The position numbers and the translations under genes were made by a program. Under the pieces are notes generated by a model. It did no database searches. It was not told where the DNA came from and saw only the letters and a program-made list of their open reading frames with translations. Positions 50,950 to 59,977 of a stretch of 64,000 nucleotides of DNA are shown in pieces. Numbering within the stretch: position 1 is the stretch's first letter; the number at the start of each line of letters is the position of its first letter. Source of the DNA: Limnovirga sp038203525 (GTDB taxonomy: Bacteria; Bacteroidota; Bacteroidia; Chitinophagales; Chitinophagaceae). The DNA is taken from contig JBBRDW010000004.1 in NCBI GenBank assembly GCA_038203525.1, positions 32,476 through 96,475 of the forward strand, in the 5' to 3' direction.

Positions 50950-52752
50950 ATGACGGCAAAAGAGTTTCAGCAGTTAGCCCACACCATACCACACAATCCT
51001 GGTATTTATAAATATTTTGACGTACATAACGAATTACTTTACGTAGGCAAAGCCAAAGATCTTCGCAAACGCACAGGTTCTTATTTTTCAAAAATATATA
51101 CCGGTTATAAAACACACGAACTTGTACAAAGAATTAAACGCATAGAATTTACCATTGTAGGTTCTGAACAGGATGCATTTTTGCTCGAGAACTCACTAAT
51201 TAAAGAGTATCAGCCCCGGTTCAATATTAATCTCAAAGACGATAAAAGTTACCCTTATATTGTAATTAAAAAAGAGCCGTTCCCTCGCATTTTTCTTACC
51301 CGCCGAAAAATTAATGATGGCTCAGAATATCTTGGACCATTTACTTCGGCAGGTAAAGTAAGAGAACTTATAAGCTTTATAAAACAATTTATCCCGCTAA
51401 GAACCTGTAGGCTGCCGCTCAATGAAGAAAATATAAAAAAGAAAAAATTTAAAGTCTGTCTGGAATATCACCTGGGCAACTGCAAAGGGCCTTGCGAAGC
51501 GCTTCAATCAGAACAGGATTATTCCGACGGCCTACAGCAAATAAAACAAATGCTAAAGGGTAATCTGTATCCGGTTATCCAGCACTATAAAAAAGAGATG
51601 ATTGGTTTTGCTGCAGGTCTTCAATTCGAGAAAGCCGATTTGATAAAAAAGAAAATAGATTACCTGGAAAATTACCAGGCCAGATCCGTAATTGTAAGCA
51701 AACATCTTAACAACATTGATGTATTTTCTATTTTAAAAGAAGAACAATCGGCTTACGTAAATTATTTAATGGTGCAAAACGGTACTATTGTTCAAACGCA
51801 TACTGTAGAACTGCAGCCAAAGCTGGAAGAAACTGACGAAGAAGTTTTATCGTTTGCCATTCTTAATCTGCGTGAAACATTTAACAGCCTTTCAAATGAA
51901 ATAATCGTCCCTTTTCAGATACAATATCCGGATGAAGCAGCTTTAATAACAGTACCAAAAGGAGGAGAAAAAAAACAGCTGCTTGACCTTTCGCAAAAAA
52001 ATGTTGACTATTATAAGGCAGAAATAAAAAAGAAAAAAACACTACAAATGGAAGGCCGTACAGACATGCAAAAAAAACAAGTGTTGTACCATTTACAAAA
52101 AGAACTCCAGCTGCCGGAATTACCCGTTCATATCGAATGCTTTGACAACTCAAATTTTCAAGGCAGCTTTCCTGTTTCGGCAATGGTATGTTTTAAAGAT
52201 GGTATTCCCAGTAAAAAAGATTACCGACATTTTAATGTAAAAACGGTAGAAGGTATCAATGATTTTGCCACCATGAAGGAGGTAGTTTACAGGCGGTATA
52301 AACGCCTGCTCGATGAAGATGCATCTTTGCCACAATTCGTTATTATCGATGGCGGAAAAGGTCAGCTTAGTGCAGCAATGGAGAGCATCAATGCACTTGA
52401 CCTCGCTAAAAAAATAACAGTGACTGGTCTTGCAAAAAATGAAGAAGAACTATTTTTCCCAGGCGATAATGAATCTATAAAATTGCCCATGAACAGTGAC
52501 ACACTTAATCTTATCCGTTATATCCGCGATGAAGTGCACCGTTTCGGCATTACATTTCACAGAAATAAAAGATCAAAGGGTACCTTTAAAAATGAGCTTG
52601 AGCAGATAAAAGGAATAGGTAATAATACAGCAACACAATTATTAAAATCATTCCGGTCAGTAAAGAATGTCAGCACGAAAAAAGAAGAGGAGTTAGCTGA
52701 AATAATTGGGGGTTCAAAAGCAAGACTTGTATATAACTATTTCCAAAAATAA
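50950..52752 (+). CDS. uvrC: Excinuclease ABC subunit C
   Basis: This 600-residue nuclease makes both incisions in nucleotide excision repair, working after UvrAB. It shows the GIY-YIG domain (NPGIYKYFDVHNELLYVGKA, RKRTGSYF, catalytic Glu in LLENSLIKEY), the Cys-containing linker (CLEYHLGNCKGPCEA), the UVR motif (about 205-240), the RNase-H-like endonuclease (IECFDNSNFQGSFPVSAMVC, FVIIDGGKGQLSAA) and two C-terminal HhH motifs (LEQIKGIGNNTATQLLKSF). I chose ATG 50950 over an in-frame TTG at 50938 because families start right before KEFQQLAHTIP. Confidence 0.97.
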   Translation: MTAKEFQQLAHTIPHNPGIYKYFDVHNELLYVGKAKDLRKRTGSYFSKIYTGYKTHELVQRIKRIEFTIVGSEQDAFLLENSLIKEYQPRFNINLKDDKSYPYIVIKKEPFPRIFLTRRKINDGSEYLGPFTSAGKVRELISFIKQFIPLRTCRLPLNEENIKKKKFKVCLEYHLGNCKGPCEALQSEQDYSDGLQQIKQMLKGNLYPVIQHYKKEMIGFAAGLQFEKADLIKKKIDYLENYQARSVIVSKHLNNIDVFSILKEEQSAYVNYLMVQNGTIVQTHTVELQPKLEETDEEVLSFAILNLRETFNSLSNEIIVPFQIQYPDEAALITVPKGGEKKQLLDLSQKNVDYYKAEIKKKKTLQMEGRTDMQKKQVLYHLQKELQLPELPVHIECFDNSNFQGSFPVSAMVCFKDGIPSKKDYRHFNVKTVEGINDFATMKEVVYRRYKRLLDEDASLPQFVIIDGGKGQLSAAMESINALDLAKKITVTGLAKNEEELFFPGDNESIKLPMNSDTLNLIRYIRDEVHRFGITFHRNKRSKGTFKNELEQIKGIGNNTATQLLKSFRSVKNVSTKKEEELAEIIGGSKARLVYNYFQK

Positions 52753-52785
52753 AAAGGGGCCCGGATTAATATCCAACCCCGTTTT
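52752..52785 (+). terminator. Probable uvrC terminator
   Basis: Imperfect stem AAAAGGGG ... GGAT / ATCC ... CCCCGTTTT directly after the uvrC stop. It has internal mismatches and a four-T run, so it is only a moderate candidate. Confidence 0.5.
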
Positions 52786-52845
52786 AAAATCCAATATCCT
52801 ATGAAAAACCACAACAAAACTAATACATAATTAATCAAACACAAA

Positions 52846-52954
52846 TTTATTTTGAGCCATAACCCAGCACTCATTTCTTTTTTAAATTTTTAAAAAAATT
52901 GTGAACCAAACACATTTATTACTATTAAGCTTTTCTTGCGTCGCACTCTTCTAC
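52846..52954 (-). repeat. Solo GCGACGC unit after uvrC
   Basis: Outer-end-like TTTATTTTGAGCCATAACCC (52843-52862), and core CTTGCGTCGCACTCTTCTAC at 52935-52954. The spacing between them is longer than usual, so a small insertion is possible. The outer end faces the 3' end of uvrC. Confidence 0.7.
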
Positions 52955-53048
52955 ATTTTTTCCATTACTCAACAATTCCCAGTCACCAAAAAAACTGCTG
53001 GCAACAGGTTTTTAAAATCTCTTACCGGGAATCATTCCCGTTTAAAAA

Positions 53049-54104
53049 TCATCTAAAAATCGGGTCTATCCTGGTAAGCTGCTTTCTAAGCTTTGGGCCC
53101 GGCATAATTTTTTTTGAAAGAATAAGCCTGTAATTACCGGTTTCCAGTAAATAATTGTTTGTTGAAGTCTCTCCCCGAACCGGTAATTTATTACCCACCC
53201 AATTCGCACTAATATTCCATATTGAACTGTTATAACCTGCCGCCAATCTAAAAATTGCAGAAGGGTTAAGATAAAAATTATGGCTGTTATTACCGGGGCT
53301 ATTTTCTGTAGTAAATTCAAGATTAAGATTACTGGTAAGTGAACCTGTCAAAAAAAAATGGTGTTGAAATACCAATGTGTAGGCATAACCGGCACCTGGT
53401 CCAAAACTAAAATACCTTAATTCATCTGTGCCTGCCTGTGCAAATTCATTTTCAACATTGTGTGGCACAAAAGCACTATCCGCTTTAATTTTTCCATAAT
53501 GTATTTCACCCCCCAACAGAAAGGAACCAGCAGATTTCTTTTGCCAACCATCTTGTATAATAGCTGCCCTGTACGAAAATTTATTATTATTTATTACCCG
53601 GTAAGCAGCCAGGCCAAAAAGATTTACATTAATATCAGGTCGAACATAATAATTATCAAATGCTGGTGCCACATACCCTTTTGGCTCTAAATAATAGCCT
53701 TTATAAAATTGCCCCAACCAATCTATCGACCATCGGCCAGGATAAAAATGTCCCTGCAGATCAAGGTACTTTGTTTTTCCCTGTCCGAGGTCAGGATTCA
53801 AAAATCCAAATCCATACGCAAGGTTGAGAGAAAATTTTTGATAGGTTACACCCACTCCCATATTTAACGTTGTATTTGAGCGGTAGCCTAAATCATCTGT
53901 TTTTCCATCAGACCGTATTTTAAAATCTGTATATTTTCTTGAAAAATAAAACCTGGTCGTAAGCATTTTGGGGTAAACCTGATAATAGCTTGTATCAATC
54001 GCTGTATTGTCGAAGGTTTGTGATATTGCAACAGTTGGCAGAAAAAGCAATGCAATAATTTTTGCAGCAAGTAAATATGAAAAAATAAAACGTCTATCTC
54101 CCAT
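53049..54104 (-). CDS. DUF4421 family outer-membrane-like protein
   Basis: This 351-residue protein has a signal (LLAAKIIALLFLPTVAISQ) and a barrel-like body with DUF4421 features: TRFYFSRKYTDFKIRSD near residue 50, GVGVTYQKFSLNLAYGFGFL, KTKYLDLQGHFYPGRWSIDW, FYKGYYLEP, and the later SFGPGAGYAYTLVFQHHFFL. DUF4421 is restricted mainly to Bacteroidota; no function is established. Likely an outer-membrane beta-barrel. It stands alone, with no close co-directional neighbour. Confidence 0.85.
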   Translation of the reverse strand: MGDRRFIFSYLLAAKIIALLFLPTVAISQTFDNTAIDTSYYQVYPKMLTTRFYFSRKYTDFKIRSDGKTDDLGYRSNTTLNMGVGVTYQKFSLNLAYGFGFLNPDLGQGKTKYLDLQGHFYPGRWSIDWLGQFYKGYYLEPKGYVAPAFDNYYVRPDINVNLFGLAAYRVINNNKFSYRAAIIQDGWQKKSAGSFLLGGEIHYGKIKADSAFVPHNVENEFAQAGTDELRYFSFGPGAGYAYTLVFQHHFFLTGSLTSNLNLEFTTENSPGNNSHNFYLNPSAIFRLAAGYNSSIWNISANWVGNKLPVRGETSTNNYLLETGNYRLILSKKIMPGPKLRKQLTRIDPIFR

Positions 54105-54724
54105 TGATTCTTATTCAAAAATGTAAAACAATAGTGTTTACATTCAATAGCAAAAACCAACCCGTTTATTAAAGCCCGTACTATTCAATAAACTTAAACG
54201 ATTGAATTTTCCCGAATTGTGAAGATTTTTGAGGAAAGTTTGGGTGCCTCTTTTTTTAAAAAGATGCATTAAAGGCATATTTAAAAATGAAGATACTTTT
54301 CCAAAAAGCTTGTCTTGTACTTCAATAAGATCATTGAATAGGTCATGTGCAGTTATTTTAATTCGATAGGCTGACAGACGAACTTAACTGAGATTTCAAT
54401 TCATCTAAAAAAACAGACAGTTTTAAGTCCTGTTGGTTCAAACGAATTTTCAGCATATTTTAATACAAAAAAAAAGTACAGCTGATTATTGTTGCCCTTG
54501 CAGCCAACATTTTGCTGTAGACATTACAACAATATATGCAAACCACACGTCAACCGTATCAGTTCCCATTTCAGCTTTAAAAATAAGGTATAAGCATATG
54601 CTTAATATTATCGAGTGGCTACACCGCCTGCCATAAAGCCAATAAATGCGTATCAGAGATTTTGGCAGATTTTAAAGCAAAGGTATATGATGAACCTCCT
54701 CATTATAACCATTCACCAAAGCAA
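54105..54724. other. Intergenic region, 620 bp, no gene recognised
   Basis: AT-rich, with several short T or A tracts. Short ORFs on the plus strand from 54433 onwards have no coding look, and the last overlaps the bTHX gene antisense. No repeat core is present. Confidence 0.6.
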
Positions 54725-54841
54725 CTATGCTTCTTTTTTAGCTTCTGCTTTTACTGCTTTTGCGGGTCTGGCAACACGGCTTTTACCAAAAGAACCCTTG
54801 AAAATTTTACCTTTTTTCGTTTTTTTATCTCCTCTGCCCAT
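54725..54841 (-). CDS. thx: 30S ribosomal protein bTHX (38 aa)
   Basis: The 38-residue product reads MGRGDKKTKKGKIFKGSFGK, then SRVARPAKAVKAEAKKEA. The GRGDKKTKKGKI ... GSFGKSR pattern is the small ribosomal protein THX, which sits at the top of the 30S head in Thermus and is widespread in Bacteroidota. It is very basic and too short for usual ORF cut-offs. It is located 64 bp downstream of the HU terminator hairpin, so it needs its own promoter (AT-rich spacer 54842-54905). Confidence 0.92.
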   Translation of the reverse strand: MGRGDKKTKKGKIFKGSFGKSRVARPAKAVKAEAKKEA

Positions 54842-54905
54842 GACTTTTTTTTATTTTTAAATTATTAAGGGTGCAAAAATGCAAAAAACTATCCAAACAA
54901 GCGGT

Positions 54906-54945
54906 AATAAAAAAGCAGAAGAGTTTTTTCTTCTGCTTTTTTATT
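54906..54945. terminator. Strong bidirectional terminator below the HU gene
   Basis: A perfect 17-bp stem AATAAAAAAGCAGAAGA / TCTTCTGCTTTTTTATT has a 6-base loop. On the minus strand it lies 16 bp after the HU stop, and the stem ends in T-rich sequence, so it terminates HU. Confidence 0.92.
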
Positions 54946-54961
54946 GCACTAAGCCCGAAAA

Positions 54962-55231
54962 TTACATTTTGGCGCTAAGTTCTTTACCTGCTTTAAAACG
55001 TGCAACCTTTTTTGCTTTAATCTTTATAACAGCACCTGTTTGAGGATTGCGGCCTGTGCGGGCAGCACGCTTAGATACAGAGAAGGTACCAAACCCAACA
55101 AGGGTAACTTTACCTCCGCCTTTTAATGTTTTTGTTACGGCTCCAACAAAAGAATCGAGGGCACTGTTAGCCTGCGTTTTGTTAATGCCTGCATCTTCAG
55201 CAATTTTGGCAACCAATTCAGCTTTGTTCAT
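54962..55231 (-). CDS. HU family DNA-binding protein
   Basis: This 89-residue histone-like protein has the start MNKAELVAKIAEDAGINKTQ, the dimer core and the DNA-binding arm with the conserved GRNPQTGAVIKIKAKKVARF (Arg-Asn-Pro tip that intercalates DNA). It is a normal-length HU (HupB-like) acting as a dimer in nucleoid compaction. It has its own promoter (55266-55296) and terminator (54906-54945), hence a monocistronic, probably highly expressed gene. Confidence 0.97.
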   Translation of the reverse strand: MNKAELVAKIAEDAGINKTQANSALDSFVGAVTKTLKGGGKVTLVGFGTFSVSKRAARTGRNPQTGAVIKIKAKKVARFKAGKELSAKM

Positions 55232-55265
55232 GATGTGTTTATTTTTTTAAGATTATTAACAGCAA

Positions 55266-55296
55266 CAAATTTATTCTGTTTTAATAACCGACAAAA
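55266..55296 (-). promoter_or_regulatory. HU promoter, Bacteroidota type
   Basis: On the minus strand TTTTG (55296-55292) is followed after 18 bp by TAAATTTG (55273-55266), matching the Bacteroidota -33 TTTG / -7 TAnnTTTG consensus. The HU start lies 35 bp downstream of the -7 box. Confidence 0.7.
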
Positions 55297-55527
55297 TTTT
55301 TTTTATGTTTTTACAGATTTTAAAATTTCCGTAAATCCGCATGGGTAAAGGGTTACAGCCAATGTTCCATTTGAATTTCTTCTTTATGCCGAACCTGCCA
55401 TCTGCCGAAACCCCTACTGGCAAAGGGTTTTAGCGATTATAGGCTGTAGTATAGTACCAAAGCGGGTTTACCCATAATATAACATTCTGTTGCATGAGCC
55501 GAAATTGATAGTAAAATGTTTCCACGC

Positions 55528-55869
55528 TTAATACACTATCTGCATTAACGTGCGGAATGCTGTAACCTGCTTGCCCCATAAATCGATAACAGCCTGCCGC
55601 TTTTTTGCTGCGTGAAGTTCTAAATACCTGTCATAATCTGATTTGCTTTGTGTATAATACTGTATGGCATAGGTGGGCCCTTCACTTTCATCTATTTCTA
55701 ACAGGCGAACTACCTGGTGTTTTTTAAAACAAGCTGTTGCCATTACATCTGGTATATGAACACTTAACATCCAGTGGAGCCAGGCCTCGTGAATGTGCCA
55801 GTTAACATTGGTTGTTACATTGTAGATAAAACCGCCGGTATCTGTATCGTCGTTTACATTATGGGCCAT
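55528..55869 (-). CDS. DUF4286 family protein
   Basis: This 113-residue cytosolic protein matches DUF4286 (a dimeric alpha/beta barrel-like family): FIYNVTTNVNWHIHEAWLHW, HIPDVMATACFKKHQVVRLL, and YAIQYYTQSKSDYDRYLELH, followed by a helical end. Family members usually begin close to the IYNVT strand, so the first 13 residues (MAHNVNDDTDTGG) could be an extension or the real start may be elsewhere. Function unknown. It shares orientation with exonuclease III, which lies upstream (56029-56796). Confidence 0.82.
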   Translation of the reverse strand: MAHNVNDDTDTGGFIYNVTTNVNWHIHEAWLHWMLSVHIPDVMATACFKKHQVVRLLEIDESEGPTYAIQYYTQSKSDYDRYLELHAAKKRQAVIDLWGKQVTAFRTLMQIVY

Positions 55870-55969
55870 TATTATGAATCTATTTTCTGTTTTAAATTTC
55901 TTATGATGCTTTACTTTAAACTAATTGAGTACTAATTGCTGACTGCAACTTGCCGAAAAATGATTTTGA

Positions 55970-56025
55970 GTACAAGAGTGCGACGCAACGATGTTTAATT
56001 GAAATAGAACTGCCGGGCCCAAAAA
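55970..56025 (+). repeat. Solo GCGACGC unit
   Basis: Perfect core GTACAAGAGTGCGACGCAAC (55970-55989) and outer end GCCGGGCCCAAAAA ending 4 bp before the exonuclease III stop (minus strand ending 56029). Outer end toward that 3' end. Confidence 0.92.
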
Positions 56026-56028
56026 TCA

Positions 56029-56796
56029 TTACTTTAATTCTGCATATATAGGGCAATGATCGCTGTGCTTTATATGGGGATAAATTTTTGCATCTGTAAG
56101 CCTCTCTTTTAAATTTTGCGTAATGCTGATGTAGTCTATTCTCCAGCCTTTGTTCTGGAGCCTCACGGATGGAAACCGCTGGCTCCACCAGCTGTAATGG
56201 TGGGCAGCATCTGGATTTATTGCGCGAAAGGTATCGATAAAACCATGCGATAGAAATTGATCCATCCAGGCTCTTTCTTCGGGTAAAAAACCGGATGATT
56301 TTTTATTGCCTTTAGGATCGTGTATGTCTATTTCTTTGTGTGCAATATTATAGTCGCCGCAAACAATAAGTTTTTTTCTTGTTTGCTGTATTTCTTTCAG
56401 GTAATTAAAAAACTCATCAAGCCATTGGTATTTATAAGCTTGTCTTTCCTCGCCACTTGTTCCTGAGGGATAATAAGCGTTTACAATACTTACATCGCCA
56501 ATATCTGTGCGTATTACTCTTCCTTCAAAGTCGCTTTGTTCAATGCTGCTGCCGTAAACAACATTATCCACTTTTAATTTAGAAAATATAGCTACGCCAC
56601 TATAGCCTTTTTTTTGTGCGGAGAACCAGTAAGTATCAAAACCCAGTGCTTCGATTTCTGCAGTGTCCACGTTTTCTTTTTCGGCTTTAATTTCCTGCAG
56701 GCAGATTACATCTGCAGGGTCTGTTTTAAGCCAGTCAATAAATCCTTTTTTCATTGCCGCCCTTAATCCGTTAACATTGTAGGAAATAACACGCAT
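56029..56796 (-). CDS. xth: Exodeoxyribonuclease III
   Basis: This 255-residue protein is an AP endonuclease/3'-5' exonuclease of the EEP superfamily used in base excision repair. Motifs: RVISYNVNGLRAA (Asn7), ICLQEIKAE (catalytic Glu), SIVNAYYPSG, VCGDYNIAHKEID (Asp/Asn), WMDQFLSHGFIDTFR, YSWWSQRF, WRIDYISIT and the His in HSDHCPIYAEL. I chose ATG 56796 because 39 upstream in-frame residues (to 56910) are non-homologous and would overlap the divergent LOG gene. Confidence 0.95.
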   Translation of the reverse strand: MRVISYNVNGLRAAMKKGFIDWLKTDPADVICLQEIKAEKENVDTAEIEALGFDTYWFSAQKKGYSGVAIFSKLKVDNVVYGSSIEQSDFEGRVIRTDIGDVSIVNAYYPSGTSGEERQAYKYQWLDEFFNYLKEIQQTRKKLIVCGDYNIAHKEIDIHDPKGNKKSSGFLPEERAWMDQFLSHGFIDTFRAINPDAAHHYSWWSQRFPSVRLQNKGWRIDYISITQNLKERLTDAKIYPHIKHSDHCPIYAELK

Positions 56797-56871
56797 TACA
56801 AATAATTTAGTGCAAGATAATTTACAATAAAGAAACCCATTCATGAACTTTAATTTTTTCTGCAAAACATC

Positions 56872-57603
56872 ATGAGCACTCCACAAAGAATTATACCTGC
56901 TAAAAAACATGTTTACCTGGAAGGGCCCAAAAGCCGTTCCTACGAGTTAAAGTTTGTGCTAAAAGTATGCTGGCAGTTTATAAGAGGCATAAGGGCGCTG
57001 CATTTTGTAAAGCCATGTATTACAGTATTTGGCTCGGCTCGTTTTAAAGAAGACCATCCTTATTATGCAGCTGCACGTGATTTTGGCAAACATATAGCCC
57101 AACTGGGCTTTAGCACTATTACAGGTGGCGGCCCCGGTATTATGGAAGCCGCAAACCGCGGCGCTTTTGAGAACGGCGGAATGTCAATCGGGTGCAATAT
57201 TGTTTTACCGCATGAACAGACAGAAAATCCTTACGTACACAAGTCGGTAACATTCGACTATTTTTTTGTACGAAAAACTATCCTAATAAAATATTCCTAT
57301 GCATTCATTATTATGCCGGGCGGTTTTGGAACAATGGATGAATTCTACGAAATTCTAACACTTATACAAACAGGTACCGTAACACATTTTCCTATCGTGC
57401 TTTACGGAACAAATTATTATAAATCCTTGATGGAAAATATCAATTTTATGGCTGAGCAGGGAACAATCTCGAGGGAAGATATGAACCTGGTTTTACTTAC
57501 AGATGACATTGACGAAGCAATAGCACACATCAAAAGTTATATAATTGACAATTACAAAATAGTAAACCGTATTCCTTATTCATGGTTATTCGAAAAGAGA
57601 TAA
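56872..57603 (+). CDS. LOG family protein (TIGR00730-type)
   Basis: This 243-residue protein is of the lysine-decarboxylase-like Rossmann fold. It contains the LOG motifs GGGPGIMEAANRG (85-97) and PGGFGTMDE (149-157). LOG proteins hydrolyse cytokinin ribotides and other nucleotide 5'-monophosphates at the N-glycosidic bond; the natural substrate in this organism is not known. An N-terminal extension of about 45 residues (KHVYLEGPKSRSYELKFVLK) precedes the Rossmann core. It is divergent from exonuclease III with a 75-bp spacer. Confidence 0.9.
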   Translation: MSTPQRIIPAKKHVYLEGPKSRSYELKFVLKVCWQFIRGIRALHFVKPCITVFGSARFKEDHPYYAAARDFGKHIAQLGFSTITGGGPGIMEAANRGAFENGGMSIGCNIVLPHEQTENPYVHKSVTFDYFFVRKTILIKYSYAFIIMPGGFGTMDEFYEILTLIQTGTVTHFPIVLYGTNYYKSLMENINFMAEQGTISREDMNLVLLTDDIDEAIAHIKSYIIDNYKIVNRIPYSWLFEKR

Positions 57604-57661
57604 ATTTTTTGTACCGGGCCATGGTATTTCAATTGGTCATCGTCGCGTCGCACGCTTGTAC
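57604..57661 (-). repeat. Solo GCGACGC unit directly after the LOG gene
   Basis: Outer end ATTTTTTGTACCGGGCC begins at the base after the LOG stop codon; core CGTCGCGTCGCACGCTTGTAC-like at 57642-57661. Outer end toward the gene's 3' end, with no intervening terminator hairpin. Confidence 0.9.
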
Positions 57662-57709
57662 AGTAGAATTGGATGTAACAATTGAAACCAAAAAACTGAA
57701 TAAATGCGA

Positions 57710-58213
57710 TCACGCATTTGCAGATATTTTGTTGAACCCTGCCGGCGTAACTTTTCTTTTAAAAGTATGCAACAAGAGCTCCGAACTTTTTTTATAGAAA
57801 TATATATAAGGCCTGGCTAGGCTCGACAGCAGGCTTTTATCCGGTCTTAATAAGGGATTTTCAAAATACTCAGCCTGTTTTATACTAAACTGCACCCGGC
57901 CATTTTCTAAACCATCAATAGCAGCAATACCATGCAGAACAAAACTGTAAGGCATCCCTTTTTTATAGAAGTGAAGCTCGGCAGCAAAAACATTCCAGTT
58001 ATTATCGGTAACAGGAAAATAATCTGTTTGAAAAAAAAGTGTTTGTTCGTCCAAGAATGTAAACCCGGTTAACCTGCTTACTGGCAATCTTTCAGATGAT
58101 TCGTTGTAGCAATAAAACATTGCTTGGCCAAGTTGGGTTGCATACTCAATATAAGGTTGCGGTTTCTGGCGGTGTAGTTCCATAATTTTGAAACGTTTAT
58201 AGTTTTGAGACAA
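57710..58213 (-). CDS. Hypothetical protein, possible split-barrel (PNPOx-like) fold
   Basis: This is a 167-residue protein; ATG 58183 (MELHRQKPQPYIEYAT) is an alternative start giving 157. The middle part (AMFYCYNESSERLPVSRLTG, FLDEQTLFFQTDYFPVTDNN, WNVFAAELHFYKKGMPYSFV) has the alternating strand look of pyridoxamine-oxidase-like split barrels, but I cannot confirm flavin-binding residues. No signal peptide. It is convergent with the LOG gene, separated by the repeat unit. The spacer 58214-58473 holds nothing recognised. Confidence 0.6.
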   Translation of the reverse strand: MSQNYKRFKIMELHRQKPQPYIEYATQLGQAMFYCYNESSERLPVSRLTGFTFLDEQTLFFQTDYFPVTDNNWNVFAAELHFYKKGMPYSFVLHGIAAIDGLENGRVQFSIKQAEYFENPLLRPDKSLLSSLARPYIYFYKKSSELLLHTFKRKVTPAGFNKISANA

Positions 58214-58473
58214 TTAATTCATGGTGTTTGATGCTTTCGCCTAAAACTTTTTACAAGTTACGTTTGTAAAGGATTTGTTGAAACTAAACTTATTCACATT
58301 TTTATCCTACGGTTGCAATAAAACTCTTGTTAATTACGTAACGAACCATATAGTCGGTTTTAAATTATCGCAGGAAACAGCGAATACCACCAAATAAATA
58401 TTTCAGTATTTCCTTATTCACTTAAACCGCTTATTTTCGTTTTTCGTTTTACTCATTAATTAAATAACGGCCA

Positions 58474-59124
58474 ATGATTGCAGCGCTGGCAAAAGGATTA
58501 GCACTTGGGTTACTGCTTAGTATTTCTGTGGGGCCGGTTATTTTTTCTGTTATTAAACAAAGTTTGAGTAATGGACATAAAGGCGGCTTTGCTTTTATTG
58601 CCGGCGTTTCTGTAAGCGATATAACCTGCGTACTAATCTGTAACCTCTTTACAGCATTGTTTCAATCTGTATTAAGCCACGAAGTAATACTTGGTGTTGC
58701 GGGTAGCATCTTCCTTATTTGTATGGGCGCCTACAATATTTTTTTAAAAAAGGCAGGCGTAGCAGTTAATGGACCGGTAGCCTTAAAGAGTATGAGTAAA
58801 GGGGACATGATCGGTATTTTTTTATCGGGCTTTTTTATGAACCTGCTAAACCCCGGGGTACTTATCTTTTGGATTGCTGCATCGGCTACAATTATGGCAG
58901 ATGCCCAGCAACAGCCAAACCCCATCCAATACAGGGTAATTGTATTTGCTGTTTGTCTTTGTTTTGTTTTACTTGCAGACACTGCAAAAGTTATGCTGGC
59001 AGGCAGGATCCGCGAAAAACTAAACCCTCATAATATTCATATCATCGACCGTATTTCGGGGCTTATTTTTATTGGGTTTGGCGTTGCCTTAATTTATGGC
59101 ATACTTACACACACGTTACCATAA
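58474..59124 (+). CDS. LysE family translocator
   Basis: This 216-residue inner-membrane protein has about six transmembrane helices: LAKGLALGLLLSISVGPVIF with the conserved SVGPV, GGFAFIAGVSVSDITCVLIC, VILGVAGSIFLICMGAYNIF, FLSGFFMNLLNPGVLIFWIA (the conserved N-P of LysE/RhtB exporters), then two more helices. Members export amino acids such as lysine, arginine or homoserine. The substrate here is not predictable, and no adjacent LysG-type regulator is present. Confidence 0.9.
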   Translation: MIAALAKGLALGLLLSISVGPVIFSVIKQSLSNGHKGGFAFIAGVSVSDITCVLICNLFTALFQSVLSHEVILGVAGSIFLICMGAYNIFLKKAGVAVNGPVALKSMSKGDMIGIFLSGFFMNLLNPGVLIFWIAASATIMADAQQQPNPIQYRVIVFAVCLCFVLLADTAKVMLAGRIREKLNPHNIHIIDRISGLIFIGFGVALIYGILTHTLP

Positions 59125-59298
59125 TTATTTAACCAAATATTATTTTAATGAGGCATATTTTTATGCTATTAATTTATTTGTTAAACAGGGCCTGGTATTT
59201 TCTAATGCTGAAAAGATTTATTAACAGCGGACAGCTTTTTGGTGAAAAAGGGCTCATTTTTAAAAGCTACATTGCAAATGCCCAATAAAGATATAATT

Positions 59299-59351
59299 GT
59301 ACAAGAGTGCGACGCAACGGATGCTTAATCAATGAACATCAGCCGGGCTCA
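59299..59351 (+). repeat. Solo GCGACGC unit
   Basis: Perfect core GTACAAGAGTGCGACGCAAC (59299-59318), outer end GCCGGGCTCATATTGCC without an A tract, between the LysE-like gene and a hypothetical gene (59390). Here the outer end faces a gene start. Confidence 0.9.
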
Positions 59352-59389
59352 TATTGCCTTTAAAAAATAACCGGTGCTAAATTTTTTTT

Positions 59390-59950
59390 ATGCAAAAAAT
59401 TACACTATTTCTCTTTTTTTATCTGCTCTTTACCTCTGCAAAAGCACAGTCTGGCGATATGCTCGTTTTAAAAAAAGGCAACAGAACCGAACAACGTTTT
59501 TTTGGTGGCTCTTTTATTGCTATTCAGTTAAAAAGTAAGCAGTGGATAAACGGTTACCTAACAAAAATAAAAAATGATACAATACAGATTTTACCAATAG
59601 TTGAAAAACCGGCTGTAAATTTTTTAGGTATGGTGGTAACAGACACGGTACTGCTAAACCCCATGAAAATTCCCCTTAAAAATATTTATGCAGTACCAAA
59701 AGAAGAAGCTTTTATTTTTATTAAAAACGGGAGCCTGCTGCAAATTTTGGGTGGCGGTTATTTGCTGCTCAACATTATAAATACCGCTTCTTCCAAGGAC
59801 CCTGTTTTTGGAAAAGACAATATTGATAACCTTGCCATTGCCGCGGGTGTTTTAACTGTAGGTACGGTTATGCACCTTACACATAAATCAACGCATTTAC
59901 TTGGTAAAAAATACCGTCTGCAAATTGTTCAGTTTTCTACTCCTTCATAG
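59390..59950 (+). CDS. Hypothetical exported protein
   Basis: This 186-residue protein has signal peptide MQKITLFLFFYLLFTSAKAQ. The body has beta-strand-rich segments (GDMLVLKKGNRTEQRFFGGS, WINGYLTKIKNDTIQILPIV, MKIPLKNIYAVPKEEAFIF) and near the C-terminus a hydrophobic helix (LLQILGGGYLLLNIINTASS) and another (NLAIAAGVLTVGTVMHL). No recognised family. It is followed 27 bp later by mtgA on the same strand and is probably co-transcribed. Confidence 0.7.
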   Translation: MQKITLFLFFYLLFTSAKAQSGDMLVLKKGNRTEQRFFGGSFIAIQLKSKQWINGYLTKIKNDTIQILPIVEKPAVNFLGMVVTDTVLLNPMKIPLKNIYAVPKEEAFIFIKNGSLLQILGGGYLLLNIINTASSKDPVFGKDNIDNLAIAAGVLTVGTVMHLTHKSTHLLGKKYRLQIVQFSTPS

Positions 59951-59977
59951 TATCTTGAGCCGGTAATTATTTAGTAC

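Noticed and set aside
54433..54868. Short plus-strand ORFs near the HU gene
   Set aside because: The ones at 54615-54868 are antisense to the bTHX gene; the first shows no coding character.
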